Positions 26,934-39,063 are shown, counted from the stretch's first letter. The stretch: DNA of 64,000 bases from Marinobacter flavimaris (GCF_002933295.1 NZ_PSSW01000009.1:1-64000); one strand, 5' to 3'. Notes: generated by a model from the sequence alone, not told the origin. A program made the numbers and translations.

Positions 26934-29126
26934 ATGGAAATCAACGTCAACTTTCTCGAGAACCTCAGACTTGAAGCCAAGTTTGACGATTTCACGGTCG
27001 TAACGGACCAGCCGATTCGCTACAAGGGCGACGGCTCGGCGCCCAGCCCGTTCGATTACTTCCTGGCGTCCTCTGCCCTGTGTGCGGCCTACTTTGTTCG
27101 GGTTTACTGTCTCGCGCGGGACATTCCCACCGAGAACATCCGCCTGTCCCAGAACAACATCGTGGACCCGGAGAATCGCTACAACCAGATCTTCAAGATT
27201 TCCGTGGAGCTGCCCGAGGACATTTCGGAGAAAGACCGCCAGGGCATCCTGCGCTCGATCGACCGCTGCACCGTGAAAAAAGTGGTCCAGACCGGCCCGA
27301 CCTTCGAGATTGAAACCGTCGAGAACCTGGACGCGGACGCCCAGGCACTGCTGATGACCCAGCCGGAAGGCGGCACCCAGACCTTTATCGAAGGCAAGGA
27401 CCTGCCCCTGGAGCAGACCATCGCCAACATGACTGGCATCCTTGAAGACTTGGGCATGAAGATCGAGATTGCCTCCTGGCGGAACATTGTGCCGCACGTG
27501 TGGTCCCTGCACATTCGCGATGCTGCCTCACCCATGTGCTTCACCAATGGCAAGGGAGCTACCAAGGAAAGCGCCCTGTGCTCTGCCCTGGGCGAATTTA
27601 TCGAGCGGCTCAGCTGCAACTTTTTCTACAACGATCAGTTCTTTGGTGAGGACATCGCCAACAGCGACTTCGTCCACTACCCGAACGAAAAGTGGTTCAA
27701 GCCGGGCCCCAACGACGAGCTGCCGGAAGGTATTCTGGATGACCACTGCCTCGCCATCTACAACCCGGACGGCGAGCTTGGCGGCTCCAATCTGATTGAT
27801 ACCAACTCCGGCAGAGCCGACCGGGGCATTGTCTCCCTGCCCTACGTGCGAAAATCGGATGGCGAGGTGGTGTATTTCCCCTCCAACCTGATTGAGAACC
27901 TGTTTCTCAGCAACGGCATGAGTGCGGGCAATACCCTGAACGAAGCACAGGTTCAGTGTCTGTCGGAGATTTTCGAACGGGCGGTAAAGAAGCAGATTAT
28001 CGAAGAGGAAATTGCCCTTCCGGACGTGCCCCGGGAGGTACTGGAAAAATACCCGGACATCCTGGAAGGCATTGAAGCCCTGGAAGCCCAGGGTTTCCCG
28101 ACTCTGGTAAAGGACGCCTCCCTCGGCGGCCAGTTCCCGGTAATGTGCGTTACCCTGATGAACCCGCGAACGGGCGGCGTGTTCGCCTCTTTCGGCGCTC
28201 ACCCGAGCTTTGAAGTGGCCCTTGAGCGAAGCCTGACCGAACTCCTGCAGGGCCGCAGCTTCGAGGGCCTCAATGATGTGCCGGCGCCCACCTTCAACAG
28301 CCTGGCAGTGACCGAGCCAAACAACTTTGTGGAGCACTTCATCGACTCTACCGGCGTTGTTTCCTGGCGGTTTTTCAGCGCCAGGTCCGATTATGATTTC
28401 GTTGAATGGGATTTTTCCGGCACCAACGCCGAGGAAGCCGAGTGTCTGTTCGGTATCCTCGAGGAACTGGGCAAGCAAGTGTATGTCGCCGTTTACGAGG
28501 AACTGGGCGCGCCGGTCTGCCGAATCCTGGTTCCAGGCTATTCCGAGGTGTATCCGGTGGAAGACCTGATCATGGACAACACCAACATGGCTTTGGACTA
28601 TCGGGAAGACATCCTCAACCTGCACCGCCTGGACGATGAGCAACTGGCCGATCTGGTGGAACGCCTGGAAGCCAGCCAGCTGGACAACTACATGACGATC
28701 ATCACCCTGATCGGCGTGGAGTTCGATGAAAACACCATCTGGGGCCAACTCACGATCCTTGAGTTGAAGATCCTGATCTGCCTTGCCCTGCAGTGGCATG
28801 AAGAAGCCCTGGAATTCGTCGACATGTTCCTTCAGTTCAACGACAACACCGTTGAGCGCGGTCTGTTCTACCGAGCCATGTATGCGGTTCTCGAAGTCAC
28901 CCTTGACGACGAAATGGAGCTGGACGACTACATCACCAACTTCACCCGCATGTTCGGCGAGGAAACCATGGAAGCTGTTGTTGGCTCAGTGGATGGCAGC
29001 GTTCGTTTCCACGGCCTGGAAGCCACGAACATGCAACTGGATGGGCTGGAGAAGCATCAGCGGTTGATCGAGAGCTACCGGAAGCTGCACGCGGCGCGTG
29101 CAGCCAGGGCGGGCCTGCAGCAGTAA
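26934..29126 (+). CDS. OsmC domain fused to YcaO cyclodehydratase-like domain
   Basis: A 730-residue fusion. Residues 1-140 are an OsmC/Ohr-type domain with both thiols kept (Cys50 in SSALC, Cys112 in DRCTVKKV). Residues about 165-560 are YcaO, an ATP-dependent amide-activating domain; its nucleotide motifs are visible as SALGEFIERLS and NEAQVQCLSEIFERAV. The C-terminus is the helical repeat part found in E. coli YcaO. E. coli YcaO assists methylthiolation of ribosomal protein S12; no thiazole-peptide E1 or precursor gene is near, so this is the stand-alone type. AGGA precedes the ATG. Confidence 0.93.
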   Translation: MEINVNFLENLRLEAKFDDFTVVTDQPIRYKGDGSAPSPFDYFLASSALCAAYFVRVYCLARDIPTENIRLSQNNIVDPENRYNQIFKISVELPEDISEKDRQGILRSIDRCTVKKVVQTGPTFEIETVENLDADAQALLMTQPEGGTQTFIEGKDLPLEQTIANMTGILEDLGMKIEIASWRNIVPHVWSLHIRDAASPMCFTNGKGATKESALCSALGEFIERLSCNFFYNDQFFGEDIANSDFVHYPNEKWFKPGPNDELPEGILDDHCLAIYNPDGELGGSNLIDTNSGRADRGIVSLPYVRKSDGEVVYFPSNLIENLFLSNGMSAGNTLNEAQVQCLSEIFERAVKKQIIEEEIALPDVPREVLEKYPDILEGIEALEAQGFPTLVKDASLGGQFPVMCVTLMNPRTGGVFASFGAHPSFEVALERSLTELLQGRSFEGLNDVPAPTFNSLAVTEPNNFVEHFIDSTGVVSWRFFSARSDYDFVEWDFSGTNAEEAECLFGILEELGKQVYVAVYEELGAPVCRILVPGYSEVYPVEDLIMDNTNMALDYREDILNLHRLDDEQLADLVERLEASQLDNYMTIITLIGVEFDENTIWGQLTILELKILICLALQWHEEALEFVDMFLQFNDNTVERGLFYRAMYAVLEVTLDDEMELDDYITNFTRMFGEETMEAVVGSVDGSVRFHGLEATNMQLDGLEKHQRLIESYRKLHAARAARAGLQQ

Positions 29127-29142
29127 TCGGACGCCGAGCGAG

Positions 29143-29164
29143 CCGCGCCGCATTGGCGGCGCGG
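29143..29164 (+). terminator. Hairpin after the OsmC-YcaO gene
   Basis: CCGCGCCGC-ATTG-GCGGCGCGG, a perfect nine-pair stem, starts 17 bp after the stop codon. No U-run follows. It may end transcription or protect the 3' end; the next gene then needs its own promoter in the remaining 100 bp. Confidence 0.5.
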
Positions 29165-29265
29165 TCAGTCCTGATCCACACTTGATCATTACAAGTAGCC
29201 TATTTGCGTTTAATGCCCGTACACCCTTGTACATTTGTGGCATACGCCAAACAAGGAGCCTTGCA

Positions 29266-30825
29266 ATGAGCAATCCGGTGATCGCTGATAACAAGCCCAA
29301 GAAAGTCAGCCTGAAAAAAGGCGAGGAATACGCCTTCTGCGTTTGTGGCCGTTCCAACAACCAGCCGTTCTGCGACGGTTCCCACGGAGATACGGGGTTC
29401 AAGCCCAAGGTCTTCAAGGCCGAAAAAGACGAAGAGGCGGTTCTGTGCCAGTGTAAACAGACCGGAAGCGCGCCTTATTGTGACGACACTCACCAGCAGT
29501 TCAGCGATGACCAGGTTGGCAAGGAGGCGCCGGAGTCAGGCGATGATGGCGACGAGGAATCCGGTGATGCGCCGAAGGCCAAATCCACCAAAGAAGAACC
29601 CACCGTTGAATTTATTCATCAGTTGGCCCGTGAGGGGCTGAGCAGTATGGGCCACCATGGTCCGACAACTGCCATGGGCGTGCCCCGCCACACCCTGCCC
29701 CACTGGGACGACCTCCAACTGATGGTGGCGCAGATGGCCAGTAAGCCGCTGGCAGACGACGCCGACGTCTCGACCGAACTGGTAATCGGGCCTGAAGCCC
29801 GCAAGCCACTGACACTGAGCATGCCGCTATTCGTTTCCGACATGAGCTTCGGCGCGTTGTCGGAGGAGGCCAAGATTGCCCTCGCTCGTGGCGCCGAGCT
29901 AGCCGGCACCGGCATCTGCTCTGGCGAGGGCGGCATGCTGCCCGAGGAGCAACAGGAAAATTCCCGATACTTCTACGAGCTGGCCAGCGCCAAGTTCGGT
30001 TACAAGGAAGAATTGCTCAAGAAAGTGCAGGCGTTTCACTTCAAGGGTGGCCAGGGCGCCAAGACCGGCACCGGTGGCCATTTGCCGGGCAACAAGAACA
30101 CCGGCAAGATCTCAGAGGTGCGCAATATTCCTGAGGGCGAACCGGCCAACTCCCCACCCACTTTCGACGATTTGCGCTCAGTTGAGGATTTCCAGCGCTT
30201 CGCCAGCCATGTTCGGGAAGTCACCGGAGGTATTCCCGTGGGCTTCAAGCTGAGCGCCAATCACATCGAGCGGGATGTGCAATTCGCCCTGGATGCCGGC
30301 GCCGACTACATCATTCTCGACGGCCGTGGCGGCGGCACCGGTGCTGCACCCGAGATCTTCCGTGATCACATCAGTGTGCCCACCATTCCTGCCCTGGCGC
30401 GTGCGCGGCGCTATCTGGATGACCGCGGTGCAAGCGGACGGGTCACATTGATCGTTACCGGTGGCCTGCGGGTCCCTATCGATTTTGTGAAGGCCATGGC
30501 GCTGGGCGCTGACGGTATTGCCGTTGCCAACAGTGCCATGCAGTCCATCGGCTGTGTTGCAGCCCGTATCTGTAACACCAACAATTGCCCGGCAGGCATT
30601 GCGACCCAGAACAAGGACCTGCGCCAACGGTTGAACGTCGACCAGTCTGCCAAACAGCTGCAGAACTTCCTTGAGGCCTCTGTCTCACTGATGCAGGTGA
30701 TGGCACGAGCCTGTGGCCACGACAGCCTGAGCAAACTGAACATAGATGACCTGTCCACCTGGCATCGGGAGATGGCCCTGCTCAGCGGCGTTCGCTACGC
30801 CGGTGTGCTTGATCCTTCTGCCTGA
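29266..30825 (+). CDS. Double CDGSH iron-sulfur domain fused to glutamate-synthase FMN domain
   Basis: A 519-residue protein. Two CDGSH [2Fe-2S] motifs open it: Cys25/Cys27/Cys36/His40, a perfect match, and Cys61/Cys63/Cys72/His76, with CDDTH instead of CDGSH. An acidic linker (about 82-110) leads to a GltB-like FMN/TIM-barrel domain, residues 130-519, with GGQGAKTGTGGHLPG, GGGTGAAP and the [3Fe-4S]-type CNTNNCPAGIATQ. No glutaminase domain is present, so it is not a complete glutamate synthase; electron partners are unknown. AAGGAG precedes the ATG. The last 31 bp overlap the end of the convergent reductase gene. Confidence 0.92.
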   Translation: MSNPVIADNKPKKVSLKKGEEYAFCVCGRSNNQPFCDGSHGDTGFKPKVFKAEKDEEAVLCQCKQTGSAPYCDDTHQQFSDDQVGKEAPESGDDGDEESGDAPKAKSTKEEPTVEFIHQLAREGLSSMGHHGPTTAMGVPRHTLPHWDDLQLMVAQMASKPLADDADVSTELVIGPEARKPLTLSMPLFVSDMSFGALSEEAKIALARGAELAGTGICSGEGGMLPEEQQENSRYFYELASAKFGYKEELLKKVQAFHFKGGQGAKTGTGGHLPGNKNTGKISEVRNIPEGEPANSPPTFDDLRSVEDFQRFASHVREVTGGIPVGFKLSANHIERDVQFALDAGADYIILDGRGGGTGAAPEIFRDHISVPTIPALARARRYLDDRGASGRVTLIVTGGLRVPIDFVKAMALGADGIAVANSAMQSIGCVAARICNTNNCPAGIATQNKDLRQRLNVDQSAKQLQNFLEASVSLMQVMARACGHDSLSKLNIDDLSTWHREMALLSGVRYAGVLDPSA

Positions 30826-32873
30826 GGTGCTTCTTGGCTGGCCGCCAGGACTCGAACCCGTTCGAAGTCCTCCTCGGTGAACACACCGTTCACCCCGGAA
30901 ATGGCGGCCAGCTTCATGCCATGCTTCAGCCCCAGCTTGTAAATCTCCCGCACTTTTTCCCACTCGATATTCCGCCCGAGAGTGAAGTTCTCGAAACGCG
31001 CTTCCAGAGCAAGCACGATGGTTTCCGCCAGGCAGGCATAGGCGATGCCTTTCGGAAGCCCGATGTCTTTCATATGCACTTCACCCGGTAGCTGAATCTC
31101 GCCAGATTCGATCACCAGCACATCCGGCCGCTTGGCGACATCCTCCGCCGGGATATCCAGTGGGCGGGCAACGTCGGTTATGACGCAGCCCGGCTTCACT
31201 TTCATGATATCCAGGATACGTTTGCCGGCCCCGGAGGTGGCGGTCACGATCATGTCCATGTCGGCCAGATCGCGTTCGGCAGAGCCGGCAACATGTACGA
31301 TGGCACCCGGCGTTTCCTGTTCGATGCTTTCCTTGAGAGCCAGCAGTTTGGCCGGCTCCGGTGCCGCCAGATAAATCTCGTCCACAGCCTTGGCCAGCAA
31401 TCTGGCGCAGACCGACCCGATAGCACCCGTAGCGCCCACCACCATAGCCTTGCCGGCCGCTTTGCCACTGGGGCCAATACTCACCCGCCCTATTTTCTTC
31501 ATGGCGTCATGGGCCGCCCACAGGGCACCCGATGCGCTGTAGCTGTTGCCGGTCGTGATCGGCAGCGGCGCCCGCTTGGCCACCGTTATACCGGCATCAC
31601 CCACGACCTTGGTAAACGCACCCAGGCCCATGATCTGGGCGCCGAGTTTCTTGGCCAGTTTGGCCGCCTGCAGCAACCGGGCGTAGGTAAATTCCGGCCC
31701 GTGGGCCATGATTTCCCGAGGAGTGCCACCAACGGTAATGAGCCAGCCCTCCACCTCATCGCCATTGGGTGACCGGATTCCGGATACCTTGGAGTAGATG
31801 AACGGTGGCGAATACGCGATGGCCTTTTCCACCAGGTTCATCACCACAGGCGGTGAGACATTGGCAACCCAGTCCAGGGGCGGTGTTTTGGTGAGGTATT
31901 GCTGCGACAGGGGATGAATGACAAACGCAAACCGGTTAACCCGGCGATAACCGTTCGGGTAAAGGATTCGCGGCTCAATCTCCAGGCTCTGAATAACATC
32001 CAGATAGTCATCGGGGCCCAACTGGTCCGGCGTCCTGGAAAGCGCCGCACTGATCATCGCCTCCATCACATTCACGCCAACGGGGCGGCCCTCCAACCAG
32101 GGACTGTAATCCACTACCATGGCAACCTTGCGCGAACGCATCCAGTCCATGGCCGCGTCCGTTACCCGCGAGGTAATCACGGTTTTTCCATCCAGCTCTT
32201 TCGCCGTGAAGTTCTCCAGGTCGCCTATCGAAGCCACGATGACATGAGCCTCGGAGACCGCGTGATGGAGCGAACCTTTCACCAGGTTCTCACCCAAGCG
32301 ATACAGCGGTGTTCGGAGAATGGTTTCAACCGCTTTCACCGCCGCAGGCCTGAACATGATGGGTGCAGTAAGCGAGGTATAGGTTTCCAGCTGTTTCAGG
32401 GAAGTCAGCAGCCTGGGCACTCCGAAATCCGTGTAAGGATCGGCAAAGAAGAGATTCTCGGTATGTTCGGAAAGGGCCCTGGCAATCCGGTAACCGGCCT
32501 GCCCATTCAAGAAGAGCACCCGGGCATTGTCGAAGAAATGCCCGAGCTCAGACTGGGTATGACGCACAGCCCATTCCTGCAGGATAGCCCGCAACCCGGC
32601 ACCGGTGGTTACCGGCTTATCCGGCACACAGGCCTCAAGGCGGGCAGTATCCGGGTGTTCAAGCTGCTCCCGGCCCACCTCGTAATGATCGTGTACCATG
32701 CTCAGACCGATGGCATCTGCCTGCGGATGCACGGACTCCAGAACCGCCTCGGCCCGGGAAAGATCGCCGTCCGTACCGATCCGGATAATCCGGAAAGGCT
32801 GCCCAAGAAACGACGTCTCGATATCATAATCGTACTCACCAGATCCCTGGCTGACACTGACAACGGTTTTCAT
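30795..32873 (-). CDS. Protein with C-terminal acyl-ACP reductase (AAR)-like half
   Basis: A 692-residue protein. From about residue 325 to 680 it follows the cyanobacterial long-chain acyl-ACP reductase: RFAFVIHPLS, MGLGAFTKVVGDAG, TTGNSYSAS, the NADP loop VVGATGAIGS, and IAYACLAETIVLALEARFENFTLGRN, where Cys614 lines up with the catalytic cysteine of the Synechococcus enzyme. The first ~320 residues are extra; they look like another alpha/beta domain (VLFLNGQAGYRIARAL) and were not recognised. GGGAAG ahead of ATG 32873 fixes the start. Reaction inferred: acyl thioester or related carbonyl reduction. A generic dehydrogenase is the alternative. Confidence 0.75.
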   Translation of the reverse strand: MKTVVSVSQGSGEYDYDIETSFLGQPFRIIRIGTDGDLSRAEAVLESVHPQADAIGLSMVHDHYEVGREQLEHPDTARLEACVPDKPVTTGAGLRAILQEWAVRHTQSELGHFFDNARVLFLNGQAGYRIARALSEHTENLFFADPYTDFGVPRLLTSLKQLETYTSLTAPIMFRPAAVKAVETILRTPLYRLGENLVKGSLHHAVSEAHVIVASIGDLENFTAKELDGKTVITSRVTDAAMDWMRSRKVAMVVDYSPWLEGRPVGVNVMEAMISAALSRTPDQLGPDDYLDVIQSLEIEPRILYPNGYRRVNRFAFVIHPLSQQYLTKTPPLDWVANVSPPVVMNLVEKAIAYSPPFIYSKVSGIRSPNGDEVEGWLITVGGTPREIMAHGPEFTYARLLQAAKLAKKLGAQIMGLGAFTKVVGDAGITVAKRAPLPITTGNSYSASGALWAAHDAMKKIGRVSIGPSGKAAGKAMVVGATGAIGSVCARLLAKAVDEIYLAAPEPAKLLALKESIEQETPGAIVHVAGSAERDLADMDMIVTATSGAGKRILDIMKVKPGCVITDVARPLDIPAEDVAKRPDVLVIESGEIQLPGEVHMKDIGLPKGIAYACLAETIVLALEARFENFTLGRNIEWEKVREIYKLGLKHGMKLAAISGVNGVFTEEDFERVRVLAASQEAPQAEGSSTPA

Positions 32874-33035
32874 ATTCAGGTCTTCCCGTTTTCCTGTTGT
32901 TATCATTTACAGCCTAATTCAGGAGATCGGTTTCTGCCTTAGCGCAGATCAAATTCCAGACCGCTATTCAACGTCTACAATAGAGTGGCGGGCCGAACGA
33001 CCATCAGACTTTCAAGGATCAACCAGGAGCTCACC

Positions 33036-34049
33036 ATGACCATTCAGGAAGAACTCAACTCTACCGTCCGGGAACTGGTTCAGCCCGGCAAGGGAATTCT
33101 CGCCGCGGATGAAAGCCACCCGACCATTGCCAAGCGTTTCAAGGCCGTTGGCGTGGAGTCGAGCGAAGATATGCGCCGGGAGTACCGAAGCCTTATTTTC
33201 TCGGCTTCCGGGCTCGGAGAATTCATCAGCGGGGTCATTCTGTTTGAAGAGACTCTCGGCCAGCAGAGCCTGGATAATGTTCCCATGCCAAAGCTGCTGG
33301 CCAGCAAAGGAATTGTGCCGGGCATCAAGGTAGACAAGGGCAAAGGCCCTCTTGTGAATGCCCCCGGTGATGAAATCACCTTTGGCCTGGATGGTCTGGA
33401 GGACCGCCTGGAAATCTACAAAAACCAGGGGGCCCGGTTCGCCAAGTGGCGGGATGTGTTCCATATATCGGACACCCTGCCCTCACGGCAGGCGATCGAG
33501 GCGAATGCCGAGGTTCTCGCCCGCTATGCGGCGATCTGCCAGTCGCTGGGTATCGTGCCGATCGTTGAGCCGGAAGTACTGATTGATGGCAACCATTCCA
33601 TCGAGCGCTGCGCGGAAGTCAGCGAGGCGGTGATTCGGGAGGTGTTCCACGCCCTTTACCGACACAAGGTGGCACTGGAATACATGATCCTCAAACCCAG
33701 CATGGTGACGCCGGGCAAGGAAAGCCCGAAGGCATCCCCGGAAGCCGTGGCGACAGCGACTCTCGATGTTTTTCGCAGGGCGGTACCGGCTGCGGTACCC
33801 GGCATTTTCTTCCTCTCGGGCGGCCAGACACCGGAAGAAGCCACTCTCAATCTGAACGCCATGAACAGCATGGGCGCGCAGCCCTGGGAGTTGAGCTTCT
33901 CTTACGGACGGGCTTTGCAGGAACCGGCACAGAAGGCCTGGGCCGGCAATCTGGACAATGGTCCGGAGGCTCAGGCAGCAATGCTGAAGCGGGCCCGCCT
34001 GAACGGTGCCGCTCGCGCGGGCCATTACCGACCGGAGATGGAAGACTGA
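33036..34049 (+). CDS. Fructose-bisphosphate aldolase, class I
   Basis: A 337-residue Schiff-base aldolase of the eukaryote-like class I type. GKGILAADESHPTIAKRF opens the protein; the Schiff-base lysine is in LEYMILKPSMVTPG, and FFLSGGQTPEEATLNLNAMN binds the phosphate. It catalyses fructose-1,6-bisphosphate cleavage or synthesis and needs no metal. The last residues lack the tyrosine-ended tail of the animal enzymes. AGGAG before ATG 33036. Single gene. Confidence 0.95.
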   Translation: MTIQEELNSTVRELVQPGKGILAADESHPTIAKRFKAVGVESSEDMRREYRSLIFSASGLGEFISGVILFEETLGQQSLDNVPMPKLLASKGIVPGIKVDKGKGPLVNAPGDEITFGLDGLEDRLEIYKNQGARFAKWRDVFHISDTLPSRQAIEANAEVLARYAAICQSLGIVPIVEPEVLIDGNHSIERCAEVSEAVIREVFHALYRHKVALEYMILKPSMVTPGKESPKASPEAVATATLDVFRRAVPAAVPGIFFLSGGQTPEEATLNLNAMNSMGAQPWELSFSYGRALQEPAQKAWAGNLDNGPEAQAAMLKRARLNGAARAGHYRPEMED

Positions 34050-34079
34050 CCGGCAACAGCCCTGCGTGCCCGAGTTCCC

Positions 34080-35072
34080 TTAGTTGCAGCCGGAGACGCA
34101 GCTCGCCATGCCATTGAACGCCATGGTGCTGCCACTGAGGGGCACATGAACCGGCACTGTCACTGAATCCCGGAACAGAGCCGTGCGCGTTCCTTCCTGC
34201 ACCATGCCACCGGAGGTCGCAGGTTCGTTGGCGTGGGAGGCGATAACCGCCTTCGGTTGCACGAGGTCATTCATTACGTAGGCGGCCTGTTTCGGTCCGG
34301 TGGTGAACGTATCACCGATGTTCATCACCACAAGCCCCGCACCGTAGTGATCCTTCACGACCAGCCTTTGCTCGGCAGTAATGCCAGTGTCACCGGACAG
34401 GTAGACCACCAGGCCGTTGGAGAACCTGAGCACGTAGCCCGTGGGTGGTCCGACACTGGCGCCAACACCCGCGGCAGCCAGATACTCTGCCAGTGGCCCG
34501 GTGAGGAACGAAGGCGATACGCCATTGCTGTGCACAGCCGGCACGGTCGTAATTGCCACGCCGCCAACCTCACGCTCGCCACCGAACCGAACCAACAGCG
34601 AGTTTGCAGGATCACCGCCGGCATCTTTCAGCTTGGCAGCAAAGAAGGCGGGCATTTCGCTACCCGTAACAATTTTTGAACCGTGTTTTACCGCAATATC
34701 AACAGTATTGGATTGTGGCAATGTTGAAACGCCGGTGTCCGGAGATCCGCACGTGCCCTGATTGGTCTTGCTGATACGCTGATCACCCACATGGTCCCCA
34801 TGCATGTGGGAAACCAGAACAACATCAATTTTGCCCAGTCGGGGATCATCCGGACCGGCGACCGTTCTGCCGGCGTCATAGAGAATTCGGGTGCCATTAG
34901 GATCTTCAAAGACCAGCGCCCGGTCCCGGCCACAGAACTCTCCATCGTGGCTACCCAGGGGTGTGACTTTCACCACGTGGTCGTCGGCGGCAGCCGGCAT
35001 AGCGGCGCCGAATAGCATACAGACAGACACTCCGGCAAAGGCCATCGTGTTGCGCAAACCTGCTCTGAACAT
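34080..35072 (-). CDS. Secreted MBL-fold metallohydrolase
   Basis: A 330-residue protein with a signal peptide (FAGVSVCMLFGAAMPAAA). The metallo-beta-lactamase motif is VLVSHMHGDHVGD, and later ligands are His in VPAVHSNG, Asp in YLSGDTGIT and His in IASHANEP. Subgroup resembles UlaG/RNase Z-like hydrolases; substrate unknown. Its closing TMAFNGMASCVSGCN has two cysteines that may form a disulfide. GGGAGGA leads the ATG. Convergent with the aldolase gene with 30 bp between. Confidence 0.9.
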   Translation of the reverse strand: MFRAGLRNTMAFAGVSVCMLFGAAMPAAADDHVVKVTPLGSHDGEFCGRDRALVFEDPNGTRILYDAGRTVAGPDDPRLGKIDVVLVSHMHGDHVGDQRISKTNQGTCGSPDTGVSTLPQSNTVDIAVKHGSKIVTGSEMPAFFAAKLKDAGGDPANSLLVRFGGEREVGGVAITTVPAVHSNGVSPSFLTGPLAEYLAAAGVGASVGPPTGYVLRFSNGLVVYLSGDTGITAEQRLVVKDHYGAGLVVMNIGDTFTTGPKQAAYVMNDLVQPKAVIASHANEPATSGGMVQEGTRTALFRDSVTVPVHVPLSGSTMAFNGMASCVSGCN

Positions 35073-35198
35073 GTTGTTCGTCCTCCCACTCGTTTTTTAT
35101 TGGTACCGGTATTGATACGAACGACAATCCCGTTGATACCAGTTTAGGCGGCGGGAAGTTCAACGCGTGGGGATTGAATGGGTGCGCTTGAATAAGGA

Positions 35199-36170
35199 TC
35201 AGGCAGCGCGGGAGTCCGTCAGGATAACCCGCTGTTCCAGGCATGCCAGCATGGGCGCCACCTGACGGATTTTGCGGGCCTCGGGCCAGAGCGCCTCTGC
35301 CTCGGCGAAACCCTGGCGGAGAAAGTTAAGCCATTGTTTGATTCGACCGGTCACATAGCGGTCCTCAAGCCATCCCTGCAGAACCGTAGCGTACTCACGA
35401 ACCAGGGCGACAGCTTCCGGCCAGGTCATATCCGGCACCGTTTCGCCCTGCTGGCTGGCCTTGATCTGCCGGGCGAGGTCTGGTCGGGCGATCAAGCCAC
35501 GCCCAATCATCACGTCATCGCAGCCGGACACCTCACGGCAACGCCAGTAGTCCGCGACACTCCAGATTTCGCCATTGGCAATTATGTGGGTTTTGACAGC
35601 TTCCCGGGCCCGGGCGATTTCCTCCCAATAGGCCGGCGGCTTATACCCGTCTACTTTGCTGCGGGCATGAATGACAATCTCTGCCGCGCCTGCCGCTTCC
35701 AATGCCTGGGCACAAGCCACACCCATGGATCGGTCGTCATACCCCAGCCGCATTTTGGCTGTGACCGGCACATGCGCTGGCACAGCCTGACGCACATCAG
35801 CCACGATCTCATGCATAAGCTCCGGCTCGCGCATCAACACACAGCCACCCTTGTGCTTGTTGACCGTTTTGGCCGGGCAACCAAAGTTGATATCCACCTG
35901 GGTGGCGCCGAGTTCAGCCGCACGCACGCCGTGGCGCGCCATCTGGTGAGGGTCTGAACCCAGCAGCTGAACGGCAACGGGGGTGCCCACTTGAGTGAGC
36001 GACCGGTTGTACAATTCGGGGGCGTATTTGTAGAACACTCTCGGTGGCAGCATGCCATGGGTGACACGAACGAATTCCGTTACGCAACGGTCGATGCCGC
36101 CTACCCCGGTAAGGGTTTCACGGATGGGTGCGTCAACCAGCCCTTCCATTGGGGCGAGAATGATGCGCAT
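35199..36170 (-). CDS. dusC: tRNA-dihydrouridine(16) synthase
   Basis: A 323-residue FMN enzyme that reduces uridine 16 in tRNA. It starts ILAPMEGLVDAPIRE and carries the catalytic-cysteine motif INFGCPAKTVNKHKGG, the MRLGYDD and IANGEIWS loops and the helical C-terminus RIKQWLNFLRQGFAEA, which all agree with DusC rather than DusA or DusB. GGAG lies before the ATG. Single gene; a strong hairpin separates it from katG upstream. Confidence 0.94.
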   Translation of the reverse strand: MRIILAPMEGLVDAPIRETLTGVGGIDRCVTEFVRVTHGMLPPRVFYKYAPELYNRSLTQVGTPVAVQLLGSDPHQMARHGVRAAELGATQVDINFGCPAKTVNKHKGGCVLMREPELMHEIVADVRQAVPAHVPVTAKMRLGYDDRSMGVACAQALEAAGAAEIVIHARSKVDGYKPPAYWEEIARAREAVKTHIIANGEIWSVADYWRCREVSGCDDVMIGRGLIARPDLARQIKASQQGETVPDMTWPEAVALVREYATVLQGWLEDRYVTGRIKQWLNFLRQGFAEAEALWPEARKIRQVAPMLACLEQRVILTDSRAA

Positions 36171-36264
36171 GAGTGCTCCAGCAATTACAGGGTCTGTTCG
36201 GGGTGAGACTGATCAAAAATCACACGGAGCGGATTGTAAGGAATTTGGCGGGAAGTTGATAGAC

Positions 36265-36288
36265 GGACACCCCGAAACCGGGGTGTCC
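36265..36288 (-). terminator. Terminator-like hairpin after katG
   Basis: GGACACCCC-GAAACC-GGGGTGTCC, nine perfect pairs (ten with the G-C in the loop), lies 20 bp beyond the katG stop. No long U-tract follows on the minus strand. Confidence 0.6.
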
Positions 36289-36307
36289 AATCGCTTGCTT
36301 ACAGGTC

Positions 36308-38844
<2,537 letters not shown>

Positions 38845-39063
38845 TCAGAGCCGCTCAATGGATGAAAACTTGCCGGCTTCGTCAAAGACGATGCGGAAAC
38901 TGCCGCGAATGCCATCGCGAAGATAAAAACGGGAGAGGATACGGGCCGGGAATCGGACAGAGCGTCCGTCCCGGGCCGTGGTGTGAACATCTGTGGCAAC
39001 GCCCTGATAGAGCTTGATCCACTCATCAGGGCTGATGCTGATATCCACAATAATCTGCTGCAT
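38845..39063 (-). CDS. DUF2835 family protein
   Basis: A 72-residue protein beginning MQQIIVDISISPDEWIKLYQG, with RSVRFPARILSRFYLRDGI, the family's conserved core. The predicted fold is a small beta-alpha unit; function unknown. It begins six bases after the htpG stop, so it is translated from the htpG transcript and may share its heat-shock control. Confidence 0.9.
   Translation of the reverse strand: MQQIIVDISISPDEWIKLYQGVATDVHTTARDGRSVRFPARILSRFYLRDGIRGSFRIVFDEAGKFSSIERL

Noticed and set aside
27528..28799. 423-codon frame opposite the OsmC-YcaO gene
   Set aside because: Composition is that of an antisense frame and the sense frame has complete domains.
26934..30825. Thiazole/oxazole peptide (TOMM) cluster
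   Set aside because: A YcaO domain is present but no E1-like partner, dehydrogenase or precursor peptide gene is visible.
31899..32942. 347-codon frame opposite the AAR-like gene
   Set aside because: No family match; the minus-strand frame carries the AAR motifs.
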